Of a stretch of DNA of 39,578 nucleotides, positions 34,301-39,089 are shown in pieces. Origin of the DNA: Chromera velia (Eukaryota; Sar; Chromeraceae). The notes beneath the pieces were generated by a model that had not been told where the DNA came from, made no database searches, and was given only the letters and a program-made list of their open reading frames with translations. The stretch is from contig JAHBMJ010000504.1 in the NCBI GenBank assembly GCA_018398765.1, forward strand, positions 6,383 to 45,960. The letters run 5' to 3'. The translations under genes and the position numbers were made by a program. How positions within the stretch are numbered: position 1 is the stretch's first letter; the number at the start of each line of letters is the position of its first letter.

Positions 34301-35939
34301 AACACACACATAAAACGGCTAGACTCCAGAGCAGCGCTTAAAAAGGATGCTTTTCTCTGAGGCTGCATATAGCTTTCCTTTTCGCATCCACCCCTTCTCT
34401 CTCTCACTTACCGGTACCAGAGAGGACGGTAGCGAGAGACGAGACGCAAGTGCTGTCTCCACGGCAACTACCGCCTCCAAGCTCTCTGACTTTGCCACCA
34501 GGTCCTTGGCAGGTAAACGCAACGTCCCCATCTCTCTCGGAGACGGGGAAGCAGAGGTGGAAGCTGACGGGGGGGAGGGGGCAGAGTCCTGCTGCTGCTG
34601 CTCACCCGCCCCCATCACTTCATCCGCTGATTCACCCCCTTCGTGTTCTGCCCCCAAGGAAACAAAAGAGGAAGATGAGGAGGCTGAGGGAAGGTCCGTC
34701 TCCAACACCGCTGTCTGAAAACTGCCCGCATGGTTCGTGTCCAAGTACAACCTCACCAACGATGCCGATGGACCCCACGGCTCGCCCTCACCCGCCTCAT
34801 CCGAAGACGCAGCCGCCGCAGCAGCAGCTGCAGAAGACGAAGCCACGCTTCCACTCGTGCTCTCATCACTCCCACCCGCCACGCCGTCTGCAGCTCCTGG
34901 AGGAAGAAATCCGGTCAGCGGATGCTCGCACAGGAAAGGGAGACGGGAGAAGAATATCGGATGCGCAACGGCATCAGACGGACTTCTCCTCGATCTCTTA
35001 CACGTGGAATAATACAATGTCAGAATGCGCAGAGCAATCGAGACCAGCCCAAAGGACGGACTGTCCAGACAGGCTGCAACATGCTCCAGGGAGTTGTACA
35101 GACTCTGCACACAAGACACAGACACACACACACACACACACACATAAGACACAGATGGCAGTGAGAAAACCACAACGAACTCGCGCAAAGCTGAGACAAG
35201 TGAACACTTTCCTATCACTGCACTTGACAAGAACACTTCCCTATCACTGCACTTGACCAGTCAGAACGTTGTACAGAGTCGCATCACGTCGGGACCATCC
35301 TCTTTTTGTTTCCTTCCCTTCCTTCCTACCTTGTGGGAGCAGTTGTCCAGGATCTCGTAGGTCACTCTGAGCACTGCCTCCACTTGGCTCTCTGTGTACC
35401 CGCTCCCTCCTGCGCCTCTTGCAGCCTCGTCTGATCGACCTGCAAGCAAGAGAAACATCTAGATGAGACGGAAGAAGGCGGAAGAAACCGAAATTGCAGA
35501 CGTCTCCTTGCGTCCCCTGTCCTCTTCGTCTCCAGAGAACGAATTCCAATCAGAGGGAGAAAAAGCGAGACTGACCTGCCGTGACTTGAGCCGCGTATGC
35601 TTCCAGGATAGTATCGAAGCGGTTGAGTACTGAGGCCCAAAATTGGAGATCGCTCTGCATTCACATACAAGTGCGAGGAGGGAAATGAGGAGAGAGGGAA
35701 TCAGAGACGAAGTTGAATGCAAAGACAAAATCAGACAGACTGAGTCGCGAAGGCTTCATATGAAGCCAAATGAATCGACTGACTTTGTCCCAGACCCAGT
35801 TATTGAATCCAGACAGATGATCGAAAAGTTCCGCATCAGACGCAAGCGCCAGTGTTTGGATTACCAGTTTCTGTGACTCTGGCAGCTGCTGCTTGATCGC
35901 AGACTGGCGAGACTCGAAAGTCAGCAACTTCAATTTCAT
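4729..35939 (-). CDS. HUWE1: Giant HUWE1/Tom1/UPL1-type HECT E3 ubiquitin ligase, 36 exons
   Basis: The protein takes ubiquitin from an E2 onto its own HECT cysteine and passes it to substrates. Family members (human HUWE1, yeast Tom1, plant UPL1) act in the nucleus and cytosol on histones, excess ribosomal proteins and regulators; substrates here are unknown. The 36 exons below sum to 19,587 nt, giving 6,528 residues against 4,374 in human HUWE1. Approximate residues: DUF908/DUF913 solenoid 1-1150, UBA 1972-2018, second solenoid 2370-3860, acidic tract 3861-3960, UBM-like repeats 4645-4910, solenoid 5090-5910, HECT 6150-6528. I see no WWE domain and no clear UIM, both present in HUWE1. Extra length lies mainly in Ser/Ala/Pro/Gly/Glu tracts. 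The start is the first Met whose reading matches the family N-terminus. Introns are 129-655 nt. The weakest junction is exon 22 to 23. The symbol is given at family level. Confidence 0.93.
4994..5062 (-). CDS. HUWE1: HUWE1-like exon 35: catalytic cysteine exon
   Basis: 69 nt: [20 protein letters not shown] then AY. This is the ubiquitin-accepting loop. The donor is followed by about six GTCA units. Confidence 0.97.
5023..5025 (-). other. HUWE1: Catalytic cysteine codon (TGC) of the HECT domain
   Basis: Cys of [10 protein letters not shown], predicted residue 6495 of 6528. Thirty-three residues follow it, the number that follow Cys4341 in the 4,374-residue human HUWE1 as I recall it. Confidence 0.95.
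5332..5417 (-). CDS. HUWE1: HUWE1-like exon 34: HECT C-lobe
   Basis: 86 nt: [20 protein letters not shown] then GAQKFSIH. The [13 protein letters not shown] motif opens the C-lobe. The donor is GTGAGTGA. Confidence 0.96.
5724..5882 (-). CDS. HUWE1: HUWE1-like exon 33: HECT N-lobe/C-lobe hinge
   Basis: 53 codons: [40 protein letters not shown] and [12 protein letters not shown]. The motifs ELELLxSGLP and VQWFWRxL are diagnostic for HECT ligases. Confidence 0.96.
6236..6261. repeat. (GA)n microsatellite in intron 32
   Basis: Pyrimidine-rich (CT) in the HECT sense strand. Next to it, towards the donor, the intron is GTCTGT-type repeat. Confidence 0.9.
6305..6439 (-). CDS. HUWE1: HUWE1-like exon 32: HECT N-lobe
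   Basis: 45 codons, phase 0 both ends: [20 protein letters not shown] then [18 protein letters not shown] and GIFDDK. The family pattern is TEENKKEYVHL ... GFYEIIP. The donor runs into a GTCTGTCTCTGTCTGTC repeat. Confidence 0.95.
6866..7220 (-). CDS. HUWE1: HUWE1-like exon 31: HECT N-lobe, E2-binding part
   Basis: 355 nt. [60 protein letters not shown] and [16 protein letters not shown] follow the HUWE1 family line by line. The PDHLxYFKFIGR motif leads into the part of the N-lobe that binds the E2 enzyme. Confidence 0.96.
7538..7667 (-). CDS. HUWE1: HUWE1-like exon 30: HECT N-lobe
   Basis: 130 nt encoding [37 protein letters not shown] and PNYALFQ. These are the canonical HECT motifs GGLxREWF and EMFNPxYALF. 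The donor is GTCAGT. Confidence 0.96.
8031..8869 (-). CDS. HUWE1: HUWE1-like exon 29: linker and start of HECT N-lobe
   Basis: 839 nt. [13 protein letters not shown] completes the pre-HECT helix. After an Ala/Gly/Pro linker come [38 protein letters not shown] and [17 protein letters not shown], which are the first strands and helices of the HECT N-lobe (human FDVKRKYFRQEL and VHVRRDHVFEDSYREL). The donor is GTTCGT. Confidence 0.94.
9069..9250. repeat. Minisatellite of four units in intron 28
   Basis: Four units start at 9069, 9119, 9165 and 9201 (50, 46, 36 and 50 bp). Each opens GACTCCAAGAAACAAAGAGA and ends ACACCAG. They share the first 30 bases and vary in an A-rich tail. They are pyrimidine/T-rich in the HECT sense direction and lie close to the donor of exon 28. 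Confidence 0.9.
9325..9905 (-). CDS. HUWE1: HUWE1-like exon 28
   Basis: 581 nt. [19 protein letters not shown] matches human QKFFLRVLQVIIQLRDDTR. A long Ser then Ala/Glu insert follows, then a Lys/Glu helix ([20 protein letters not shown]) and [11 protein letters not shown], matching LDELWDMLGECL. The acceptor is TCTCAG. Confidence 0.9.
10278..11126 (-). CDS. HUWE1: HUWE1-like exon 27: solenoid before HECT
   Basis: 283 codons, phase 0 both ends. [38 protein letters not shown] and [20 protein letters not shown] with [12 protein letters not shown] align with the human LSVEVLTSHSCSEEGLEDA ... IGTLLAELREYN block. Several Ser/Ala homopolymer-like tracts are encoded by mixed codons. The donor is GTCGGTTAGTCGGTCGG. 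Confidence 0.9.
11307..12130 (-). CDS. HUWE1: HUWE1-like exon 26: mostly disordered
   Basis: 824 nt. [20 protein letters not shown] with EFFTEP matches human [20 protein letters not shown]. Around it are Ala/Pro/Ser, basic Lys/Arg and Gln/Asn/Gly-rich tracts. It ends AYPINILL. The donor is GTGAGTGAGTAAG. Confidence 0.87.
12446..12503 (-). CDS. HUWE1: HUWE1-like exon 25: 58-nt microexon
   Basis: It encodes [19 protein letters not shown]. The join [18 protein letters not shown] reproduces the human CYHAQTRHWVIRSLLSIL helix pair, which is strong evidence for an exon this short. The donor is GTCAGTCAGTCAGTCGG. Confidence 0.88.
12894..13045 (-). CDS. HUWE1: HUWE1-like exon 24
   Basis: 152 nt: [18 protein letters not shown] then [19 protein letters not shown], which matches human SCLLVLLFVDEPKL and LHRVLRNLCYHAQTRHW closely. 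The acceptor follows a sense-strand (CT)n(TG)n tract ending GTGCAG. The donor is GTGGGC. Confidence 0.9.
13049..13106. repeat. (CA)n(GA)n at the 3' splice site of intron 23
   Basis: In the HECT sense strand this reads (CT)n then (TG)n then CAG and exon 24. The repeat therefore supplies the whole polypyrimidine/UG tract of the acceptor. Confidence 0.9.
13331..15565 (-). CDS. HUWE1: HUWE1-like exon 23: DUF4414-type UBM repeats
   Basis: 2,235 nt, the largest exon. About 300 Ala/Pro/Gly/Gln-rich residues precede the DUF4414-type part, which has four ubiquitin-binding-motif-like units: [17 protein letters not shown] (14605-14663), [17 protein letters not shown] (14068-14127), [14 protein letters not shown] (13921-13975) and [19 protein letters not shown] (13861-13920). 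Human HUWE1 has the same LP-centred motif (DPSFLAALPDDIRREVL). The last part ([24 protein letters not shown]) resembles the human linker before the second solenoid. The 5' edge has a rival acceptor giving 15534. Confidence 0.88.
15578..15812. repeat. (GAA)n array in intron 22
   Basis: About 235 bp of GAA with GAC, AAC and GGA variants and internal longer-period copies. It has no stops in several frames on both strands, so long false open frames cross it (Glu-rich on plus, Ser, Leu or Phe-rich on minus). In the sense strand it is a long TTC tract leading into the exon 23 acceptor. Confidence 0.95.
16036..17439 (-). CDS. HUWE1: HUWE1-like exon 22: acidic region
   Basis: 1,404 nt. It opens with a long Asp/Glu tract, then [17 protein letters not shown], a Gly/Asp/Glu region and [14 protein letters not shown]. 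It ends [10 protein letters not shown] ... NLLDDFIE, where HUWE1 reads ELLDDFFHD. The donor chosen (GTTTGT at 16035) fits the GTNNGT pattern. A rival donor GTTTGC at 16019 with an acceptor ending at 15535 would give LSNAWTVV at the join and also keeps frame. Confidence 0.85.
17682..17738 (-). CDS. HUWE1: HUWE1-like exon 21: 57-nt acidic microexon
   Basis: It encodes [18 protein letters not shown] between two split codons. The joins [10 protein letters not shown] on one side and EMDG-MDDDGD on the other keep one acidic frame through exons 20-22, matching the HUWE1 acidic stretch. The donor is GTCGGTCGGTCGG. Confidence 0.85.
18071..18393. repeat. Tetranucleotide array (GACT/GACG/GGCT)n starting at the exon 20 donor
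   Basis: Read in the HECT sense strand it begins with the donor itself, GTTAGTCAGTCAGTCAG, and continues for over 320 bp as GTCA, GTCC and GCCA units. It fills half of the longest intron (17739-18393). Confidence 0.95.
18394..20165 (-). CDS. HUWE1: HUWE1-like exon 20: central solenoid, largest block before acidic region
   Basis: 1,772 nt. [20 protein letters not shown] corresponds to human [38 protein letters not shown] and [20 protein letters not shown] are further solenoid helices. It ends in an Arg/Gly-rich linker and [20 protein letters not shown]. The donor is GTTAGTCAGTCAGTCAG, the first bases of a tetranucleotide array more than 320 bp long. Confidence 0.9.
20584..21827 (-). CDS. HUWE1: HUWE1-like exon 19: central solenoid
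   Basis: 1,244 nt. [38 protein letters not shown] with LRQAMEEHI, and [20 protein letters not shown] align in order with the human blocks [37 protein letters not shown] and [20 protein letters not shown]. Two disordered inserts are rich in Lys/Gly/Ser and Glu/Lys. Confidence 0.92.
22134..22349 (-). CDS. HUWE1: HUWE1-like exon 18: linker
   Basis: 72 codons, phase 0 both ends. It starts [20 protein letters not shown] and ends [14 protein letters not shown]. It is mostly a linker. Support comes from clean acceptor (CTGCAG) and donor (GTCAGTAG) sites and exact phase agreement with both neighbours rather than from family similarity. Confidence 0.78.
22566..23118 (-). CDS. HUWE1: HUWE1-like exon 17: solenoid
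   Basis: 553 nt. [20 protein letters not shown] and [20 protein letters not shown] match the human block GILNVLIKLLEVVQ ... TPKWITPVLLLIDFYEKTA. In HUWE1 the WWE domain follows directly; here the sequence passes to a Lys/Glu/Asp linker and ARPVDAE instead. Confidence 0.9.
23440..24124 (-). CDS. HUWE1: HUWE1-like exon 16: charged coiled-coil-like segment
   Basis: 685 nt. [20 protein letters not shown] leads into a Lys/Glu-rich stretch of about 70 residues that could form a charged single helix. Then come [20 protein letters not shown], a Pro/Gly/His linker and [20 protein letters not shown]. The donor is GTGCGTCTGTCTGTC. Confidence 0.88.
24541..25682 (-). CDS. HUWE1: HUWE1-like exon 15: second half of UBA plus long disordered region
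   Basis: 1,142 nt. [20 protein letters not shown] and LLNHPPP complete the UBA. About 300 residues of Ala/Ser/Pro/Gly/Gln follow with no fold visible. The exon ends with [20 protein letters not shown] and [13 protein letters not shown], resembling the helices after the UBA/UIM block of HUWE1. The human UIM (AIAMSLG type) is not visible. Confidence 0.9.
26042..26385 (-). CDS. HUWE1: HUWE1-like exon 14: linker and first half of UBA domain
   Basis: 344 nt. After [18 protein letters not shown] comes a Gly/Pro/Ala linker and then [13 protein letters not shown], the first UBA helix with the hallmark MGF loop. The exon ends two bases into an Ala codon. The donor is GTCAGTCA. UBA domains bind ubiquitin. 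Confidence 0.92.
26754..27284 (-). CDS. HUWE1: HUWE1-like exon 13
   Basis: 177 codons, phase 0 both ends. Helices [17 protein letters not shown] and [14 protein letters not shown] are followed by a Gly/Ser insert, then [22 protein letters not shown]. It ends [16 protein letters not shown], the helix just before the UBA-proximal linker in HUWE1. Confidence 0.88.
27686..27998 (-). CDS. HUWE1: HUWE1-like exon 12: solenoid
   Basis: 313 nt encoding [36 protein letters not shown] and [18 protein letters not shown]. The [10 protein letters not shown] block corresponds to the human GGHNALFETFNWAL helix. The donor chosen is GTGGGT (phase 0). A GTAATG site a few bases on is in the wrong phase for exon 13. 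Confidence 0.82.
28131..28352. repeat. (GAAA)n array with GACA, GAAC and GGAA variants in intron 11
   Basis: About 220 bp, read as CTTT repeats in the HECT sense strand and lying between the donor of exon 11 and the acceptor of exon 12. Confidence 0.95.
28413..28795 (-). CDS. HUWE1: HUWE1-like exon 11
   Basis: 383 nt. [16 protein letters not shown] and [16 protein letters not shown] carry the fold, followed by a Lys/Glu then Ser-rich insert and the helix MGAIATCK. The start is set by the acceptor TTTATGCAG, which joins exon 10 in phase 0. Confidence 0.83.
29282..30106 (-). CDS. HUWE1: HUWE1-like exon 10: disordered linker with helices
   Basis: 275 codons, phase 0 at both ends. It starts with PSNKSGGG, passes through a [16 protein letters not shown] helix and a Pro/Gly/Glu/Lys linker (including [14 protein letters not shown]), and ends with [21 protein letters not shown]. 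Only the last helix looks conserved; the middle has no clear human counterpart. Confidence 0.85.
30218..30245. repeat. (CA)n microsatellite in intron 9
   Basis: Sense strand (TG)n, in the half of the intron nearer exon 10. Confidence 0.85.
30474..30583 (-). CDS. HUWE1: HUWE1-like exon 9
   Basis: 110 nt encoding [18 protein letters not shown] and the [13 protein letters not shown] tail. It joins exon 8 through a split Leu codon. The donor is GTGAGTGC, phase 0. Confidence 0.87.
30878..31655 (-). CDS. HUWE1: HUWE1-like exon 8: end of DUF913
   Basis: 778 nt. The junction reads FCNDTASM then [15 protein letters not shown], and the helix [15 protein letters not shown] matches ATTAIIKLLEEI in HUWE1. 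Further on come [20 protein letters not shown] and a leucine-rich solenoid. The donor GTGAGTGAGTGAGG shows tandem GTGA units. Confidence 0.92.
31898..33097 (-). CDS. HUWE1: HUWE1-like exon 7: DUF913 region
   Basis: 400 codons, phase 0 at both ends. It is a continuous helical solenoid. Blocks such as [50 protein letters not shown] and [13 protein letters not shown] align with DUF913 of HUWE1 (the nuclear-precursor-like repeat). A short Gly/Ala insert lies near residue 600. This is one of the best conserved non-HECT parts. Confidence 0.92.
33463..33627 (-). CDS. HUWE1: HUWE1-like exon 6: solenoid helices
   Basis: 55 codons, phase 0 at both ends. [20 protein letters not shown] continues the arginine-rich helix of exon 5 in the way HUWE1 reads QARLHAISILVYS. 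The donor is GTGAGTGC. Confidence 0.87.
33968..34249 (-). CDS. HUWE1: HUWE1-like exon 5: end of DUF908, tandem CAGCAG acceptor
   Basis: 94 codons. [19 protein letters not shown] stands where HUWE1 has LHFEFYADPG, and FLRHKVRTA stands where it has FTHIRLAHG. The acceptor is a tandem TTCAGCAG, so the exon could start at 34249 or 34246, in frame either way. The stretch with GTGAGTGCAG inside this exon could be read as an 84-nt intron, but splicing there would leave the conserved frame and would be shorter than every other intron. Confidence 0.75.
34412..35104 (-). CDS. HUWE1: HUWE1-like exon 4: DUF908 repeats plus Ser/Ala insert
   Basis: 231 codons. The first third ([15 protein letters not shown] through [12 protein letters not shown]) matches the armadillo-like repeats of HUWE1 DUF908. 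The middle is a low-complexity Ala/Ser/Glu and Gln insert absent from human HUWE1. The last part returns to a helix ([20 protein letters not shown]). A (CA)n tract, read as TG in the sense strand, sits just upstream of the acceptor. Confidence 0.88.
35116..35143. repeat. (CA)n at the 3' splice site of intron 3
   Basis: Sense strand (TG)n, followed by TCTGTGTCTTGTGTGCAG and exon 4. Confidence 0.88.
35202..35258. repeat. 28-29-bp tandem duplication in intron 3
   Basis: Two adjacent copies opening GAACACTT and containing CCTATCACTGCACTTGAC differ by only one base and a short end. They are recent enough to be nearly identical. Confidence 0.9.
35330..35439 (-). CDS. HUWE1: HUWE1-like exon 3: DUF908
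   Basis: 110 nt. The helix [19 protein letters not shown] corresponds to the HUWE1 helix that precedes LYSSIEHL. The acceptor completes a Gly codon split with exon 2. The donor is GTAGGA, one of the few without T at +6. Confidence 0.87.
35576..35654 (-). CDS. HUWE1: HUWE1-like exon 2: start of DUF908 solenoid
   Basis: 79 nt encoding [20 protein letters not shown] and a short tail. It aligns with the human segment that has the same W-(V)-LL-RFD-IL pattern. The acceptor is ATGCAG and the donor GTCAGTCT, leaving phase 1. Confidence 0.88.
35784..35939 (-). CDS. HUWE1: HUWE1-like exon 1: start codon and family N-terminus
   Basis: The ATG is at 35939-35937 in context GGAACCATGA. The exon encodes 52 residues starting [10 protein letters not shown] and ending FNNWVWDK, matching the short N-terminal helix pair of HUWE1 that ends in a conserved W just before the DUF908 solenoid. 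The donor is GTCAGTCG, phase 0. No upstream coding exon was seen. Confidence 0.85.
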
Positions 35940-36545
35940 GGTTCCTTCTCAAATTTAGAAATATTTCAGGAACACAGGAGGTAAGCCTCAACCTCAGAGA
36001 CTACTCTGCTTCACTCACTGCTTCTCCGGGCTTCAAAGCAGAGTGAAAAAAGGTGGACTCAACAGGAATTCATCTTCTCGTAGCTGCAGCCCGGTGGCCG
36101 AGCTGTCTGTCAAGTCTCATTGGGCTTCCCATCCCAGTCTGCAAAAGAATCACTGGACGATTGCCAGGCTTTTTTTCTTTCTGACTTCGGACCTGGATGT
36201 GGATCGGCCACTTCACGATATTCTGCCTTGCCCTGTTCCGAAAGGCATCCTTCTAAAAGAGGCTGTCATCGTTTGAGGAATGAGGGCAAATTTGTGGCAG
36301 TTCGATCAATTCTTTTTCCGCGCGAAGAAACCCCGGAAAGCGAAAAATCCGCCGCGGCGCGCGCCGTCTTCAAAAGCCGGGGCCACGGGACCGCCCACCC
36401 GCGGGCCGACCAAAGAACAGAGTTCGTGTCCCATGCTCTCAGAGTCATGGGCTGTCCGACTCTAAGTACTGGTCTTAAACGGAGTCGGTTGTTCATGAAG
36501 ACGTAGAAGCACAGCCGGAAAAGTGACCGCAGGATTCCAGGCAGG
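35940..36545. promoter_or_regulatory. Head-to-head intergenic region, presumed bidirectional promoter
   Basis: 606 bp separate the two start codons, so both promoters and both 5' UTRs must fit here. Around 36315-36410 is a GC-rich block with several CGCG/CCGCGG steps. On the HECT side there is a 9-bp inverted repeat (ACTCTGCTT at 36003-36011, AAGCAGAGT at 36036-36044) and a four-codon ATG frame (36073-36059, minus) that would be an upstream ORF if transcription starts further out. No TATA box was recognised. Confidence 0.6.
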
Positions 36546-37544
36546 ATGATGACTGAAGAAGCTGTGGCTGCTGCAGCTGCAGACTTAAGCAGGGAGAGGC
36601 TTGACTTGGAGACGGGAGGAGCGGTGGGGGCAGGCCAAGCTCTACCCAGAGCGACACCCGACTCACCAGCTCCCTTTCCAGCCACCACAGTAGGCCCAGT
36701 TGCGCCGACTCCGGACCGAACGACGAAGCCGGATGGCGAGTCAGGCACCAAAAAGGGGAACAAAGGATCGGAGACGGCAAAGCAGTCGAGAGGGGGAGGT
36801 CGATGTTGTTCGTGCACGTGCAAGCAGAGGTCTGCGTTTCTGAACTCAAAGTTCTTCTTCCTCTATCCCCAATGGTGGCTTCTAAGCGTTCTCTTGATCA
36901 CGATTATCCTTGACTGGAACCTAATCTTTTGGTTCTGGTTGGGTACGGATGAACCTAGCCCGTACAAACTTGCATGGTGGTACTACATGGTAGCGGGTTT
37001 CATGGTGTTCATTCCTCTTCTTACGGGACTCTGTTGGGCCACCACTGCTTCGTTTCCACGATGGAGATCGTTCATGAAGAGAGTGCGCGTGCAGCGGGCA
37101 AAGTTTGAAAGAGAACTGTTGATGACCAACCAAACATCTACTGTTCAAAACCCGTTTGTGTGGGATCACACGGGAGATCTGTTGGCACAGGAAGAAAAAC
37201 GAGAGCAAGAAGAAGAGAAGTACAACCCTCTTTGGTTGCGTCGAATCATCTTTGTCGCTCTGGCCTGGCCTTTGTTGGCTGTTCTCGATCTTCTCCTCCT
37301 CCCCCTTTCCTTCTTCCGATTTGAGGTCCTCAGATCCTATGCCTCAGTCCGAGTTGTCACTCAGTATTTAACCCACAGTGCTCCAGCCATTGTGATCCAA
37401 TTGTACCTTCTGATTGCTCATCACATCTCAATATTCCCATTTGATGGGGACCTCATACGAACCGAACTCGAACAGACAGAGACCCTCAACCACCTCGTAC
37501 CTCCTCTCATCTTCCACATGTTGAACGTCTTCCTTATCGTTCAG
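36546..37544 (+). CDS. Membrane protein gene, exon 1
   Basis: 333 codons starting MMTEE. It contains all the visible membrane segments and the charged loop RSFMKRVRVQRAKFERELL. It ends FHMLNVFLIVQ. The donor is GTCGGTCGG, phase 0. Without splicing the frame would stop at 37643 after a less protein-like tail. Confidence 0.8.
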
Positions 37545-37852
37545 GTCGGTCGGCTCCCTCCGGGCTTTTCCTTCATGCAGTTTGCCTCTTGTTTTTTCTT
37601 TACGCAACTTCCATACTGCTCGCTTTTTGCATCGTTCAGATGAGCGATCAGCGAGTTGGCCCGCTTGTTTCTTGTCAGAAGGCGGAGGGAAAACTCAGAC
37701 ATGGAAAGGACAAGGGAGGTGGTTCGACTGACCGGCCGACTCCCCGACTGATCATTGCGTGACAGGGGCTCTGCAGGCTGTCTGCTGTCTCTTTCTGTTT
37801 TTTGGCATCTGAATCCCCAGTGAACATTTTGAAGCGGCCAGGTCTCCAGCAG

Positions 37853-37910
<58 letters not shown>

Positions 37911-39089
37911 TCTGTGCGTATTGATTCTTCCTCTGCAGTACGTCGAACATCTACGACGAAAATACAGACTGGATACAACTGAAGATGTCAGTCAGTCAGT
38001 CAGTCAGTCAGTCATTTTGAGAGACAGTGACAGCGTGTGTCCTGGTGGTTGGGGGCCCTCAGTCGACTTTCTTGCTGAGGCAAGAAATCAGTTATTTGCA
38101 GAAGGAAGGAAGGAAGGAAGGAAGAAAGAAAGAAAGGAAGGAAGGAAGGTTTCACTGGAGTGCTTTGTGGGACTATCCGGCTGACTTTTGCCCGACTTCT
38201 TTTGCAAGTGTAGCCTGTCTCTTTCCCGCCTTCTCTTATTGCCTGTGCGTTTGCATACATGCTGTGCTTTCTCCCGCCAGTCGCGCCCTCTCACTTTGCC
38301 CCGGTGGAGTAGGTCCGTTTCATGCACTGATGGTTCGCTTGACTGGTTCGTGTCTTCAGAAAAGAAAGTCGCACACACAGTTGACCTTGTGCGCTCTTCT
38401 CTCTTCAGGTTCTCCTTGCAGCCCAGCAACTCGCAGGTGGGCGCCCCCCTCCGTCGACTCTCTGGAAGCTCGAGAACCGTTCGGTTGCGACTCTCCTCTT
38501 CCCTCTCCACTCTCTGACGGCAGACGGGTGGAACGACCTGAGGGAAAGTGCTATGAAGGGCTCGGCGGGTGGAAAGGAAATTCTCAGGTCGGTGGGTCAG
38601 TTGGCAGGTCTCTGCTGTGTCTGGACTGTGAGGACATTCACGTGATTTGATGGGTAGGTAAAACAAGGAATTCAAGTTGACAGAAAATCTCGAATCGAAA
38701 ATCCAGGGAGACGGGATCATCTGGAAGTGAAGTGAAGCCCTCGGGGTGCTTCTGTTTGTGTCCGGGGGGTGAATCATGTATGATTCTTCGTTTTTGCAAC
38801 GGGGAAGATTGGGTGACTGTATCTCATTTTCTAACTGGATGGAAAGTAGTTTTCGGAGGTCAAGAGGCCTTCTATATTTCTGCACACCTGCCGCCGGCGC
38901 TCTTCTCCTTTCACATCCTCTCCCTGTCCGTCCATGCGATCAAGCAGGCACATCGTCCTTGCCCCTTCTGTTGGCGGCGTGATGGGGCCCCCCTCTGTGT
39001 GGATGGGGGAGGGTGCTGCCGTTGCCCTGGCCAGAGTGGTGCAGGACACAGAGAACGTGGACACGGTTGACGGATTTCCCTTCAGATTT
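36546..39089 (+). CDS. Multi-pass membrane protein, possibly XK-related; 4 exons seen, 3' end uncertain
   Basis: Exons 36546-37544, 37939-37986, 38409-38587 and 38948-39089 join in phase to 456 codons with no stop. Exon 1 has a Pro/Thr/Gly-rich hydrophilic N-terminus, a cysteine cluster CCSCTC (residues 87-92, possible palmitoylation) and hydrophobic segments near 106-132, 143-165, 232-257, 277-292 and 316-333. The stretch RSYASVRVV...SAPAIVIQLYLL resembles the XK-related family (some members scramble phospholipids at the plasma membrane), where a conserved acidic/Gln helix precedes PQLVLQLY. That assignment is tentative. An in-frame stop at 36504-36506 with no Met in between supports the start at 36546. 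The gene may end by read-through at 39149 or continue beyond the window. Confidence 0.65.
37857..37907. repeat. (CA)n microsatellite in intron 1 of the membrane protein gene
   Basis: Twenty-five CA units about 30 bp before the exon 2 acceptor. Here the sense strand carries CA, not TG. Confidence 0.92.
37939..37986 (+). CDS. Membrane protein gene, exon 2 (48 nt)
   Basis: Encodes YVEHLRRKYRLDTTED, a basic segment just after the last hydrophobic helix. The acceptor is CCTCTGCAG. The donor is followed by six GTCA units. Phase 0 at both ends. Confidence 0.65.
38098..38148. repeat. (GGAA)n/(GAAA)n in intron 2 of the membrane protein gene
   Basis: GGAA, then GAAA, then GGAA blocks, purine-rich in the sense direction. 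Confidence 0.9.
38409..38587 (+). CDS. Membrane protein gene, exon 3
   Basis: 179 nt in phase with exon 2: VLLAAQQLAGGRPPPSTLWK, then NRSVATLLFPLHSLTADGWN and DLRESAMKGSAGGKEIL. The acceptor is TCTCTTCAG and the donor GTCGGTGG. No family recognised. Confidence 0.55.
38948..39089 (+). CDS. Membrane protein gene, exon 4 (possibly last)
   Basis: 142 nt. The split Arg codon from exon 3 is completed and the frame reads HIVLAPSVGGVMGPPSVWMG, then EGAAVALARVVQDTENVDTV and DGFPFRF. The proposed donor is GTCAGTCAGTCAGTCC. If it is not used, the frame runs on to TAG at 39147-39149. Confidence 0.5.

Noticed and set aside
36080-36160. tRNA-Leu-like A box (GGTGGCCGAGC)
   Set aside because: No B box (GGTTCGAATCC type) and no cloverleaf on either strand.
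36120-36823. Open frames in the intergenic region and antisense to exon 1 of the membrane protein gene
   Set aside because: No family match; the GC-rich block keeps frames open by composition.
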